Part shown: one piece after another, positions 1 to 8,024 of the stretch | How positions within the stretch are numbered: position 1 is the stretch's first letter | Layout of the letters: every line of letters starts with the position of its first letter | NCBI GenBank assembly: GCA_964438735.1 | Contig: CAYTLW010000006.1 | Location: 55,261 to 119,260, forward strand | From: CAYTLW01 sp964438735 | GTDB taxonomy: Bacteria > Myxococcota_A > UBA9042 | Reading direction: 5' to 3' | Length of the DNA: 64,000 bases | The notes under the pieces: generated by a model | Databases searched by the model: none | The model's input: the letters and a program-made list of their open reading frames with translations, nothing else | What the model was told of the DNA's origin: nothing | Translations under genes and position numbers: made by a program

Positions 1-300
1 TACGGCGCTTTTCACCTCAAGCCGCGCGGCCGGCACGTGGTCAAGGTCTGCTGCGGCACCGCGTGCCACGTCTCCGGCGCCACCCACATCACCGAAGCCC
101 TGGCCCGCCACCTGGACATCGAGCCCGAAGAGACCACCGACGACATGGCCTTCACCCTGGAGCGGGTCGCCTGTGTGGGCTGCTGCAGCCTGGCGCCGGT
201 GGTGGTCATCGGCGAAGACACCCACGGGCGCATCTCCCGGCAAGGCGCCATCGACGCTGTGGTCGCCGTGGCCGCCGCCGAAAGCGAGGTCGCATCGTGA
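1..300 (+). CDS. NuoE-like [2Fe-2S] subunit, 5' end outside window
   Basis: This is the C-terminal ~99 residues of a thioredoxin-fold [2Fe-2S] protein of the NuoE/HydC/HndA type; the reading frame is open from base 1. The four expected cluster ligands are present as a CxxxxC pair (VCCGTAC, bases 40-60) and a CxxxC pair (CVGCC, about bases 172-186), followed by the typical AP(V) stretch. In this family the subunit passes electrons between the flavin subunit and a partner enzyme (complex I, bidirectional or bifurcating hydrogenase, or formate dehydrogenase). The stop overlaps the GTG start of the NuoF-like gene, which implies translational coupling in one operon. Which complex it serves cannot be decided because the upstream genes are missing. 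Confidence 0.88.
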   Translation, partial: YGAFHLKPRGRHVVKVCCGTACHVSGATHITEALARHLDIEPEETTDDMAFTLERVACVGCCSLAPVVVIGEDTHGRISRQGAIDAVVAVAAAESEVAS

Positions 301-2066
301 ATCGCGTCGTCATCGGCCTGGGCAGCTGTGGCGTCGCCGCCGGCGGTCGCCAGGTCCGTTCGGCGATTGAAAGCAGCCTGCGCGAGCTGTCCGTGGACGC
401 CGAGATCACAGCCACCGGCTGCAACGGTCTGTGCTTCCGCGAGGTCATGGTCGAGCTGCACGCGCCAGGTCGCACGCCCTGCCTGGTGGGCGACGTGACG
501 CCCGACGCCGTGCCAGACCTGTTGAGCGGCTGGTTCACCCGCGGCGAGGTGCCCGCCGAGCAGGTCATCGGCCGCGGCGACGATCTGGCCGGCGAGGCCG
601 CGTTCACCCAGCGGCAGCAGCGCATCGTGCTGGCGCGCTGTGGACGGGTGGACCCGGACAGCCTGGACGACTACCTCGCCAGCGGCGGTTATGCCGGGCT
701 GAAGCGGGCGCTGCTCGAGCTGGATCCCGCGGGCATCATCGACGAGGTGGAGGCCGCCGGACTGCGCGGTCGCGGCGGCGCCGGATTCCCGACCGCGACC
801 AAGTGGCGGCTGGCCCGCCAGGCCAAAGAGACCCAGCGCTACGTCATCTGCAACGCCGACGAAGGCGACCCCGGCGCGTTCATGGATCGCAACCTCGTCG
901 AGGCCGATCCCTACGCCGTCCTGGAGGGGCTGAGCATCGCCGCACGGGCCATCGGCGCCCAGCAGGGCTTCGTCTACGTGCGCCAGGAGTATCCCCTGGC
1001 CGTCGAACGCTTCACCAACGCGGTGCAGCGGGCGCGACAAGGCGGCTGGCTGGGCGAGGACATCGCCGGCAGCGGCTGGTCCTTCGACGTGCAGATCCGG
1101 CGCGGCGCTGGCGCCTTCGTCTGCGGCGAGGAGACGGCGCTCATCGCCTCGCTCGAAGGGCGTCGCGGCATCCCCCGCCGTCGACCTCCCTATCCCGTGG
1201 AGCGAGGCTTCGCCGGCAAACCAACCAGCATCAACAACGTCGAGACCTGCGCCGCCGTGGCCTGGATCCTGGCCAACGGCGCCGAGGGCTTCGCGCGCCA
1301 TGGCATCGGCACCAGCCGGGGCACCAAGATCTTCTCGCTGGCCGGCGACATCCGCCGCGGCGGCATGGTCGAGGTGCCCATGGGCATCACCATCGGCGAG
1401 ATCGTCAACGAGATCGGCGGCGGAAGCCCCAGCGGTCGGCCTATCAAGGCGGTGCAGATCGGCGGTCCCTCGGGCGGTTGTCTGCCGGCGTCGCTCTTCG
1501 ACACGCCCATCGACTACGAGTCCCTCCTGCAGACCGGCGCCATCATGGGGTCGGGCAGCCTCATCGCCATGGACGAGGGCTGCTGCATGGTCGACGTGGC
1601 GCGCTACTTCCTGGCCTTCACCCAGGACGAGTCCTGCGGCCACTGCACCTTCTGCCGCATCGGCACGCGGCGCATGCTCGACATCCTGGATCGCCTCTGC
1701 GCCGGCAAGGGCAAGAAGCGCGACCTGGACAACCTGGAAGCCCTCGGCCGCCACGTCCTGGACGGCTCCATGTGCGGCCTGGGCGGCTCCGCGCCGAACC
1801 CGGTGATGACCACGCTGCGCTACTTCAGGCACGAGTACGAGGCCCACCTCGACGGCCGCTGCCCGGCCGCAATCTGCCGCGAGCTCATCGCCTATCGCAT
1901 CGATCCGACCCTCTGCGATGGCTGCACCCTGTGCCTGGATCAATGCACCATGTTGGCCATCGCACCCTCCTCCAGCGCCATCCCCCTGACCATCGATCCG
2001 GAGACCTGCACACGCTGCGGCGGCTGCATGACGGTCTGCAGGTTCGAAGCGGTGGTGGTACAATAA
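297..2066 (+). CDS. NuoF/HydB-like NAD(H)-, FMN- and Fe-S-binding oxidoreductase subunit
   Basis: A 589-residue flavoprotein. Order: thioredoxin-like ferredoxin domain (about 1-85), NADH/FMN-binding Rossmann-like core with GRGGAGFPTATKW (about 155) and CNADEGDPGAF (about 184), GAGAFVCGEETALI (about 270), SLBB region, the 4Fe-4S motif ESCGHCTFCRIGTRR (about 444), and a C-terminal 2x[4Fe-4S] ferredoxin (CDGCTLC and CTRCGGC, about 538-585). Classic NuoF lacks the extra N- and C-terminal modules; HydB/HndC subunits of NAD(P)-linked hydrogenases have them. The GTG at 297 overlaps the preceding stop and places the thioredoxin-like fold at the N-terminus. The N-terminal domain shows only three of the usual four cluster cysteines (SCG, then CNGLC). 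The role is probably NAD(H) oxidation or reduction; the partner enzyme is unknown. Confidence 0.88.
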   Translation: MNRVVIGLGSCGVAAGGRQVRSAIESSLRELSVDAEITATGCNGLCFREVMVELHAPGRTPCLVGDVTPDAVPDLLSGWFTRGEVPAEQVIGRGDDLAGEAAFTQRQQRIVLARCGRVDPDSLDDYLASGGYAGLKRALLELDPAGIIDEVEAAGLRGRGGAGFPTATKWRLARQAKETQRYVICNADEGDPGAFMDRNLVEADPYAVLEGLSIAARAIGAQQGFVYVRQEYPLAVERFTNAVQRARQGGWLGEDIAGSGWSFDVQIRRGAGAFVCGEETALIASLEGRRGIPRRRPPYPVERGFAGKPTSINNVETCAAVAWILANGAEGFARHGIGTSRGTKIFSLAGDIRRGGMVEVPMGITIGEIVNEIGGGSPSGRPIKAVQIGGPSGGCLPASLFDTPIDYESLLQTGAIMGSGSLIAMDEGCCMVDVARYFLAFTQDESCGHCTFCRIGTRRMLDILDRLCAGKGKKRDLDNLEALGRHVLDGSMCGLGGSAPNPVMTTLRYFRHEYEAHLDGRCPAAICRELIAYRIDPTLCDGCTLCLDQCTMLAIAPSSSAIPLTIDPETCTRCGGCMTVCRFEAVVVQ

Positions 2067-2071
2067 CGCCC

Positions 2072-2077
2072 GGAGGT
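2072..2077 (+). promoter_or_regulatory. Ribosome binding site deciding the GTG start at 2085
   Basis: GGAGGT lies 7 bases before a GTG codon and supports GTG 2085 as the start of the ferredoxin gene. There is no ATG nearby in that frame. Confidence 0.6.
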
Positions 2078-2084
2078 CCGCTTC

Positions 2085-2555
2085 GTGCCGCACTTCATCA
2101 CCGAGGATTGTACTGGCTGCAGCGCTTGCGAGCGCCAGTGCCCGGTGGATGCCATCAGCGGCAACTTCAAGGAGCGCTACGTCATCGATCCGGTCGCCTG
2201 CGTCGAGTGCAGCGTCTGCGGTTGGATCTGCCCCGACGACGCGGTCCTGGATCAGCACGGCATGTTGGTACCACGCCTGCCGCGGCGCACCCGTCCACGG
2301 CCACAGCTGGTCGAGGCGTTGTGCAACGGCTGTAGCGTCTGCCTGGACTACTGCCCCTTCGACTGCCGCGACCTGATCGGCCGCACCCATGACGGTCTGG
2401 CGTTCCTGTCCGCGCCAGGGCGATGCGTCGGCTGCGGCGAGTGCGCCAAGTCCTGCATCAAGGGCGCCATCGAGATGCGTCCGACCGATCTCAGGGAGTA
2501 CGATCCCGTCGCCGAAGCGGTGCGACTGGAACGCCTGCTGCGCAAATCGGCCTGA
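2085..2555 (+). CDS. Four-cluster [4Fe-4S] ferredoxin
   Basis: A 156-residue polyferredoxin made of two bacterial-ferredoxin pairs. Four CxxCxxCxxxC motifs are visible: CTGCSACERQC, CVECSVCGWIC, CNGCSVCLDYC and CVGCGECAKSC, with a basic linker (RLPRRTRPRP) between the pairs. It follows the NuoF-like gene by 18 bases with its own strong ribosome site, so it is very likely an electron-transfer subunit of the same complex. A ferredoxin next to NuoE/NuoF-type subunits fits ferredoxin:NAD(H) exchange, but the catalytic subunit is not in the window. It could also be a free electron carrier. Confidence 0.85.
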   Translation: MPHFITEDCTGCSACERQCPVDAISGNFKERYVIDPVACVECSVCGWICPDDAVLDQHGMLVPRLPRRTRPRPQLVEALCNGCSVCLDYCPFDCRDLIGRTHDGLAFLSAPGRCVGCGECAKSCIKGAIEMRPTDLREYDPVAEAVRLERLLRKSA

Positions 2556-2563
2556 GCCCCCCG

Positions 2564-4021
2564 ATGCACTATCGCTCTATCGCCAACGTGCTTGGCACTT
2601 TGCTGCTGGTGACCGCGAGCGCCCTCCTGCTGCCAGCGGCGTGTGCCCTGATCTACGCCGGCGAGGGAGACCTGGTCCCGATTCTCACCGCCGTCGGCGT
2701 CTCCCTGGGTCTGGGCCTGCCCCTTTGGTATTTCAATCGCGGCGAGCAACATCTGGAGTTGCGCGACGCCTTCTTCCTGGCCAGTGTCGGTTGGATCGTC
2801 GTCTCCGCCGTCTCCGCGCTGCCCTTCGTCCTGCACGGCGCCATTCCCTCGTTCACCGACGCCTTCTTCGAGATGATGTCGGGCTACACCACCACAGGTG
2901 CCACGGTGCTGGCCGACATCGAATCGGTGCCCCACGGCCTGCTGCTCTGGCGCTGCGAGACCAACCTGCTGGGCGGCATGGGATTCCTCACCCTGGCCCT
3001 GCTCTTTCTGCCCCACGGCATGGGCAGTGTGCGCCTCTTCCGAGCCGAATCCAGCCCCGGGCAGGTGCTCACCAGGGAGAAGTTCACCCCCCGCAACCGC
3101 GACGCCCTGTTGGCCCTGTGGGGCATCTACATGGTCTTGAACGCCATCCAGATCGGGTTGATGGCCCTGGGCGGCATGCCCTGGTACGAGGCCATCTGCC
3201 ACGCCTTCGCGACGGTCTCCACGTCGGGCTACTCGCCCATGAACGCCAGCCTGGGCGCCTACGACAGCGCATACATCCACTGGGTGACCATCACCTTCAT
3301 GTTCCTGGGAGGGCTCAGCTTCGCCCTCATCTGGCAGGCCAGCCATCGGCAATGGCAGGCGGTGCGGATCAACACGGAGCTGCGCTGGTATGTGGGTATT
3401 GTCTTTGCCTTTTGTTTTGCTGTGGCGGCGATCCTATATGGGCGCGGGACGTATGGCCTGGCCGACTCGGCGACTCACGGGACATTCCAGGTGGTCTCGT
3501 TGCTGACGACGACGGGCTTTACGACCGCGGACTATGAGCAGTGGCCCCACGCGGCACAGATGTTCTTGTGGGTGGTCTGTTTCATTGGTGCCTGCGCTGG
3601 TTCGACCACCAGCGGCATCAAGATCATCCACTACGCGATTATCTGGAAGTTCATGGTGGGGGTGGTGCGCAAGCTGTACCTGCAGCCCCTGTCGGTGATT
3701 TCGGTGCGTATGAATGGTGTGCGGGTGAATCCGTCCGTGGTGCATGTGTCGTTGTGCTACTTCATCGTCAATGTGTTCCTGCTGTTCTTTGGGGCTTGCT
3801 TCATGTCGATCAGCGATGACATGGATGTGGGGTCTTCGTTGAGTTCGGTCGTGTCGACGTTGATGAATGTGGGGCCGGGGTTTGGGGATGTGGGGCCGGC
3901 GCATAACTACGCGTTCATTTCGACGCCGGGGAAGTGGTTCTTGTCCTGGTTGATGCTGGTGGGGCGGTTGGAGATGTTTTCGGCGTTGGTGTTGCTGTAT
4001 CCGGCTTTTTGGCGGCGGTAG
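2564..4021 (+). CDS. trkH: TrkH/KtrB-family potassium transporter membrane subunit
   Basis: A 485-residue integral membrane protein of the usual TrkH length. The four P-loop filter segments are recognisable: SGYTTTGATVL, STSGYSPMN, LTTTGFTTADY and GPGFGDVGPAHNY. These proteins conduct K+ (with or without Na+) and are normally gated by a cytoplasmic TrkA/KtrA RCK protein, which is not seen here. The ATG at 2564 is 9 bases after the ferredoxin stop and starts at the first membrane helix; longer upstream starts would overlap the ferredoxin. From about base 3390 onward the third codon positions switch from mostly C to mostly G or T although the protein stays intact (see findings). Confidence 0.95.
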   Translation: MHYRSIANVLGTLLLVTASALLLPAACALIYAGEGDLVPILTAVGVSLGLGLPLWYFNRGEQHLELRDAFFLASVGWIVVSAVSALPFVLHGAIPSFTDAFFEMMSGYTTTGATVLADIESVPHGLLLWRCETNLLGGMGFLTLALLFLPHGMGSVRLFRAESSPGQVLTREKFTPRNRDALLALWGIYMVLNAIQIGLMALGGMPWYEAICHAFATVSTSGYSPMNASLGAYDSAYIHWVTITFMFLGGLSFALIWQASHRQWQAVRINTELRWYVGIVFAFCFAVAAILYGRGTYGLADSATHGTFQVVSLLTTTGFTTADYEQWPHAAQMFLWVVCFIGACAGSTTSGIKIIHYAIIWKFMVGVVRKLYLQPLSVISVRMNGVRVNPSVVHVSLCYFIVNVFLLFFGACFMSISDDMDVGSSLSSVVSTLMNVGPGFGDVGPAHNYAFISTPGKWFLSWLMLVGRLEMFSALVLLYPAFWRR

Positions 4022-4602
4022 GGTGAGCAACCGGGAACATGGTTTACAGGTCCGGTCACGGTAGACCGGGTACATGGTTTATACTTTTGCCACTCCACGA
4101 CCATCTCCGCGGCGATGGCCTGTTCCATTGTGATTTCCGGATGATGTCCTTGCGGCACGAAGGGCTTGTCCCGCCTGCCGCACCACCAGACCTGGCTGTG
4201 CTGAGCGGCCGCAGTCAAGGAGCAGGCGGTCAAAGCAGCGGCCCGGATTCCGCTCGCCATTGCGGAGGGTCAGGGCCGGGTCGACCGCGATTCGTTGCAC
4301 CTGCACCGCGTGGCCTACAGCACGTCGAAGGAGACGTCGGCGGGCGAGGCCGTCGCGCCGGCGATGGCACCGTCGCGGTCTTCACCGACACAACTTCACG
4401 CACCAAGCGCCGCCGCGACGAGGCAGGCCAGGCGCATCGCTTCTACTGCCGAGTGGCGCATCGGCAGCCATCCCTCCGTCGTGCGACGGTGACTCGAGTT
4501 CGACTGGGAATTGGCGCGCCGAGGCGCATTCCATCACGCCCGGAGGCCGGACGTGTCGGGTGTCCATACCTCACGCTACTGGCGCGGCGCTGTGTTGAGC
4601 GC
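4022..4602. other. Gene-free accessory stretch with insertion-sequence-like remnants
   Basis: No credible complete gene was found in these 581 bases on either strand. The left end carries the two direct repeats described separately. The minus strand has a short open stretch (about 4260-4085) encoding WWCGRRDKPF and EITMEQAIAAEMV that ends in the repeats. It may be the relic of a coding sequence, but I do not recognise it. Confidence 0.5.
4031..4083. repeat. Pair of 18-bp direct repeats, insertion-sequence-end-like
   Basis: CCGGGAACATGGTTTACA (4031-4048) and CCGGGTACATGGTTTATA (4066-4083) match at 16 of 18 bases and are 35 bases apart, start to start. From memory, CCGGG(A/T)ACATGGTTTA repeats occur at the ends of IS481-type elements. 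No transposase gene is present here, so this would be a solo end or relic. The family assignment is a recollection, not a search result. Confidence 0.5.
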
Positions 4603-5844
4603 TCAGGCCACCACTTCGGCGCGCGACAGCATCGCGTTGACGAGCACGTTGGCGCCGGCGGTGATCCACTCAGGCTTGGCGTCTTCGATCTCGTTGTGGC
4701 TGATGCCGTCCACGCAGGGCACGAAGACCATCGAGGTCGGCGCCACCTTGGACAGATAGCAGGCGTCGTGTCCTGCACCGGCGACAATGTCGCGGTGCGC
4801 GTAGCCGAGCGCCTCCGCCGCGTCGCGGACGGCCGACACACAGCCCTCATCGAAGGGGATCGGCGCGTAGTAGAAGATCTCCTCGAGCTCCATGCCGAGC
4901 CCGATCCCGCCGGCGATCGCGGCGATCCCCTCACGCACCGAAGCGCCCATCTGCGCGAGCACCTCGTCGTTGGGATGGCGGATGTCGATGGCGACAAAGA
5001 CCTTGCCCGGTATCACGTTGCGGGAGTTCGGGTAGACGTTGACCATGCCGACGGTCGCGCAGGCGAGCGGCGCGTTGTCCAGGCCGATCTTGTTGACCAT
5101 CTCGATGACGCGCGCGGCGCCGAGCAGGGCGTCCTTGCGGCGGTTCATCGGGGTCGGGCCGGCGTGGCTGTCGACACCGGTGAGCGTGAGCTCGTACCAG
5201 CGCTGCCCCTGGCCATCGGTCACGACGCCGACGGGCGTGTTCGCCTCCTCCAGGATGGGGCCCTGCTCGATGTGCACCTCGAAGAACGCGTGCACGTCGC
5301 TGCCGACCTCAGCCTCGCCTGCATAGCCGATGCGCTGCAGTTCCTCGCCCATCGTTTTGCCGTCATGGTCGGCGCGGCTGAGGCCGTATTCGAGGTCGAA
5401 CACGCCCGCGAACACGCCCGACGCCACCATCGCCGGCGCGAACCGTGAGCCCTCCTCGTTGGTCCAGATGCTGGCCTCGATCGGGTGCTTCGTCTTGATG
5501 TCGTTGTCGTTGAGCGTGCGGATGACCTCAAGACCCGACAGCACGCCGTAGACCCCGTCGAAGCGCCCGCCGGTGGGCTGCGTGTCGATGTGCGAACCGG
5601 TGACCACCGGGGCCAGCGTGTTGTCCTCACCGGCGCGCCGAGCGAAGACGTTGCCCATCTTGTCGATGCGGATCGTGCAGCCCGCCTCCTTGCACCACTT
5701 CACGTAGAGGTCGCGCGCCTGCTTGTCGAGGTCGGTCAGCGCGAGCCGGCAACAGCCGCCCTTGTCGGTGGCGCCGATCTTCGCCATCTCCATGATGGTG
5801 TTCCAGAGGCGGTCGCCTTTGACGGTCACGGGCTTGGTGGACAT
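4603..5844 (-). CDS. M20-family amidase: N-carbamoyl-L-amino-acid hydrolase / allantoate amidohydrolase type
   Basis: A 413-residue cytoplasmic Zn-dependent hydrolase. The binuclear metal site is visible: GSHIDTQPTGGRFDG (His, then Asp), TNEEGSRF (tandem Glu), EVHIEQGP (His) and the C-terminal DGISHNE (His). The dimerisation insert starts near SHAGPTPM. The family hydrolyses N-carbamoyl amino acids, ureidopropionate or allantoate in hydantoin, pyrimidine or purine breakdown; the substrate cannot be fixed from sequence. GAGGGA just before the ATG supports this start. No hydantoinase or transporter neighbours exist. The gene stands alone between insertion-like repeats and a broken methyltransferase gene, which suggests acquisition by transfer. 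Confidence 0.9.
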   Translation of the reverse strand: MSTKPVTVKGDRLWNTIMEMAKIGATDKGGCCRLALTDLDKQARDLYVKWCKEAGCTIRIDKMGNVFARRAGEDNTLAPVVTGSHIDTQPTGGRFDGVYGVLSGLEVIRTLNDNDIKTKHPIEASIWTNEEGSRFAPAMVASGVFAGVFDLEYGLSRADHDGKTMGEELQRIGYAGEAEVGSDVHAFFEVHIEQGPILEEANTPVGVVTDGQGQRWYELTLTGVDSHAGPTPMNRRKDALLGAARVIEMVNKIGLDNAPLACATVGMVNVYPNSRNVIPGKVFVAIDIRHPNDEVLAQMGASVREGIAAIAGGIGLGMELEEIFYYAPIPFDEGCVSAVRDAAEALGYAHRDIVAGAGHDACYLSKVAPTSMVFVPCVDGISHNEIEDAKPEWITAGANVLVNAMLSRAEVVA

Positions 5845-6006
5845 GGATCCCTCGCTGTTTCTTCGTCGTTGATGTGGCCTTTGAGCGCCCGGGTGGCGCC
5901 CGGGCCGGGACGATAATTCAGCGCGTGGTGCGGGGCAATCGCCTTGCTTGCGCTGACCGACGCCCCCTGCCGCTCAACGCAGATGGTGGCGGGCCTGCAG
6001 TGCCGG

Positions 6007-6340
6007 TCAACCCGCCGCGCGCGCCACGAAAAAGGCGTAGCTGTAATCGCTTGCGTGGGCCCTCCACACCGCGATCTCTTCGCGGCATTCCTGCACCACG
6101 GCGGCGCTCGTCGGGTCCAACAGGCTCCCTTGCAGTCGATCCAGGCGCGCCAGCATGGGGCCGTAGTAGTGGGTCCACCACGTAGATGAAGGCAGCACGA
6201 AGTCGCCGAGCAGGGTGTAGCCGCAGCGCTCGATGATCACGCGGTTGGCCGGCACGTCCACCATCGCCGGGACCCTCGCGGGGCAGGTCCCGGTGGACCG
6301 TGAAGAAGGCGCGTACGGCGGTCGGGTTGTCGAAGTCCAT
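6007..6340 (-). pseudogene. Class I SAM-dependent methyltransferase with its core deleted
   Basis: The frame from ATG 6340 reads MDFDNPTAVRAFFTVHRDLP plus REGPG, the usual N-terminus of a group of class I methyltransferases. In another frame the DNA then continues with CGYTLLGDFVLP, WWTHYYGPM, ECREEIAVWRAH and SDYSYAFFVARA to the stop at 6007, which is their usual C-terminus. The SAM-binding core (VLDxGCGxG and following strands, normally well over 100 residues) is missing between them, and the halves are joined out of frame near 6270-6290. No functional enzyme can be made. The cause is an internal deletion or an assembly error. Confidence 0.65.
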
Positions 6341-6577
6341 GGCCGGGCTCCGCTCGTGAAGGGCCCGGGAACGCCGGGTCGCGGCCCCGCCCTGCTGGGG
6401 CCGTCCGCGATGCCCGGGCGGGCCGTCTGCTCTAGTCGACGTCCCCGGGCTGAACAAGCTGATCGAAGCGCTGGATGCGAACGCTGGCCGGCCGCAGCGT
6501 CGACGACGTCGAGTGCGACCAGCGATTTCACGACTGCTGTGGTCTCGCGTGCCGTGCCGTCGGCCACCCGCACCTCC

Positions 6578-6600
6578 GCATGTGGCGGAATGCCACATGC
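6578..6600. repeat. Perfect 9-bp inverted repeat
   Basis: GCATGTGGC (6578-6586) and GCCACATGC (6592-6600) are exact complements separated by GGAAT. There is no T-tract, so a regulator-binding palindrome or mRNA stem is as likely as a terminator. It lies about 240 bases upstream of asnA. Confidence 0.5.
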
Positions 6601-6682
6601 TTCGGCTCGCGAAAGTCGTTCGGATGTTTGCGATCGCCGCGCTCTCGCGCTGCACCTTCGCCGATAGCGAGGGAAACCCGCG

Positions 6683-6730
6683 GCCACGGGCACGGACACG
6701 GCCACAGATACGGACACGGTCACGGCCACC
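6683..6730 (+). repeat. Degenerate hexamer array coding Thr/Asp/Ala alternation
   Basis: Sixteen codons of the form ACG alternating with GAC, GCC or GTC read ATGTDTATDTDTVTAT in one frame, followed by ELHILPA and a stop at 6752-6754. A TAG at 6665-6667 closes the frame upstream, so no start is evident. It closely resembles the Thr/Asp linker after the lipobox of the PHP-domain lipoprotein encoded at 45065-47728, whose linker is also followed by a Leu-His pair. Confidence 0.45.
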
Positions 6731-6835
6731 GAACTCCACATCCTACCCGCCTTGAAAGCCCAACTCCCCTTCCTAGCTTGAAATGGCGACATCCGACACC
6801 CGTCGAGTCGCCCCAATCCGAACAGGGAGTGCACC

Positions 6836-7957
6836 ATGAACGACAAGACTGCAGATCTCGCTGGACCCGGCATCGGCACCTACGAGGAGGTCGCCGCCGG
6901 CCTGCCTACGGACTACCGCTCGGTCCTGACGCCCAAGGAGACCCAGAAGGGGATCTACGCCGTCAAACGCTGCATCGAGGATGGCCTCGACCGCGAGCTC
7001 AACCTGATGCTCGTGCAGTGCCCGCTGATCATGGACAAGCACAGCGGCATGAACGACTACCTCGATCGCGACGGCTCGCGCACGCCGATCGATTTTCCCG
7101 CCGGTCTTGGCCTCGAAAAACGCATCGAGGCGCAGGTGGTGCAGGCGGCGACGAAGTGGAAGCGCTTCGCCCTGAAGCAGTATGGCTGCGATGTGGGGGA
7201 GGGCATCAACACCGACATGCGGGCGGTGCGCAAGGATTACTTCCTGGACCACGACCACAGCTCCTATGTCGACCAGTGGGATTGGGAGCAGGTCATCACC
7301 GCCGACCAGCGCAACCTGGACTACCTGACCGATGTGGTGAAGCGGATCTGGAAGGTGTTTGTGGAGGCCGAGAATCTGGCCCACGACATGTTCCCGCAGC
7401 TGGATGCCTACGAGAAGATGCCGGCCGAGCTGGTCTTCTTGCATGCCGAGGAGATCCTGGACATGTACCCCGACCTGCCGCGTAAGCAGCGGGAGACGCG
7501 GATCGTGCAGGAGTATCCGGCCATCTTCATCTATGGCATCGGCCACACGCTCGAGGATGGCTACCCGCACGAGATGCGTGCCGCCGATTACGACGACTGG
7601 ACGACGCCCTCGGTGGTCAAGAAGGGCAAGCAGATGCACGGCCTCAACGGTGACATCCTGGTCTGGAATCGGATCACCAAACGCCGCCACGAGCTCAGCT
7701 CCATGGGCGTGCGGGTGACCAAGGAGTCGCTGCGTAGGCAGCTGGAGATCACCGGTCAGGAAGACTTCCTGCAGATGCCCTACCACCAGATGATCCTCAA
7801 CGACGAGATCCCGCTGAGCATCGGCGGCGGCATCGGCCAGAGCCGGATCTACAGCTACATCCTCAAGAAGGCGGCCTTGGGCGAGGTGAGCGTGACCATC
7901 TGGCCTGACCAGCTGCACGAGATCTGCGAGGCGCGCAACATCCACCTGTTGCGTTAG
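6836..7957 (+). CDS. asnA: Aspartate--ammonia ligase (asparagine synthetase A)
   Basis: A 373-residue class II-aminoacyl-tRNA-synthetase-like enzyme that makes asparagine from aspartate, ammonia and ATP. Signature stretches include QCPLIMDKHSGMNDYLDRDG near the N-terminus, GINTDMRAVRKDY, SSYVDQWDWEQVI and the ATP-site motif GGGIGQSR (about 329). It is some 40 residues longer than the E. coli enzyme. The ATG follows CAGGGAGTGCACC. It appears monocistronic, with a short hairpin right after the stop. AsnA uses free ammonia, unlike the glutamine-dependent AsnB. Confidence 0.95.
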   Translation: MNDKTADLAGPGIGTYEEVAAGLPTDYRSVLTPKETQKGIYAVKRCIEDGLDRELNLMLVQCPLIMDKHSGMNDYLDRDGSRTPIDFPAGLGLEKRIEAQVVQAATKWKRFALKQYGCDVGEGINTDMRAVRKDYFLDHDHSSYVDQWDWEQVITADQRNLDYLTDVVKRIWKVFVEAENLAHDMFPQLDAYEKMPAELVFLHAEEILDMYPDLPRKQRETRIVQEYPAIFIYGIGHTLEDGYPHEMRAADYDDWTTPSVVKKGKQMHGLNGDILVWNRITKRRHELSSMGVRVTKESLRRQLEITGQEDFLQMPYHQMILNDEIPLSIGGGIGQSRIYSYILKKAALGEVSVTIWPDQLHEICEARNIHLLR

Positions 7958-7966
7958 ATCGCCGAA

Positions 7967-7982
7967 GGTCGACTCTTCGACC
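7967..7982 (+). terminator. Short hairpin after asnA
   Basis: GGTCGA (7967-7972) and TCGACC (7977-7982) form a perfect 6-bp stem with a CTCT loop 10 bases after the asnA stop. No T-run follows, so it is a weak terminator candidate. Confidence 0.35.
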
Positions 7983-8024
7983 GGCCCTGTTCGTCGTGCC
8001 TTCCAGCGGGTACAACTGGGCCCG

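Larger units (their letters stand above)
6341..6835. other. Intergenic region upstream of asnA
   Basis: About 495 bases without a convincing gene. It holds a perfect inverted repeat (6578-6600) and a degenerate hexamer array (6683-6730), listed separately. A modest ribosome site (CAGGGAG) precedes the asnA ATG. No clear promoter hexamers are visible. Confidence 0.5.

Noticed and set aside
12..2390. 792-residue open frame on the minus strand opposite the electron-transfer genes
   Set aside because: It is antisense to three clear Fe-S protein genes and has low-complexity Ala/Gly/Arg/His composition typical of GC-rich shadow frames.
1..2555. Annotation of the Fe-S genes as complex I nuoE/nuoF
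   Set aside because: The extra N- and C-terminal Fe-S modules and the four-cluster ferredoxin fit hydrogenase- or formate-dehydrogenase-type modules better, and no other nuo genes are present.
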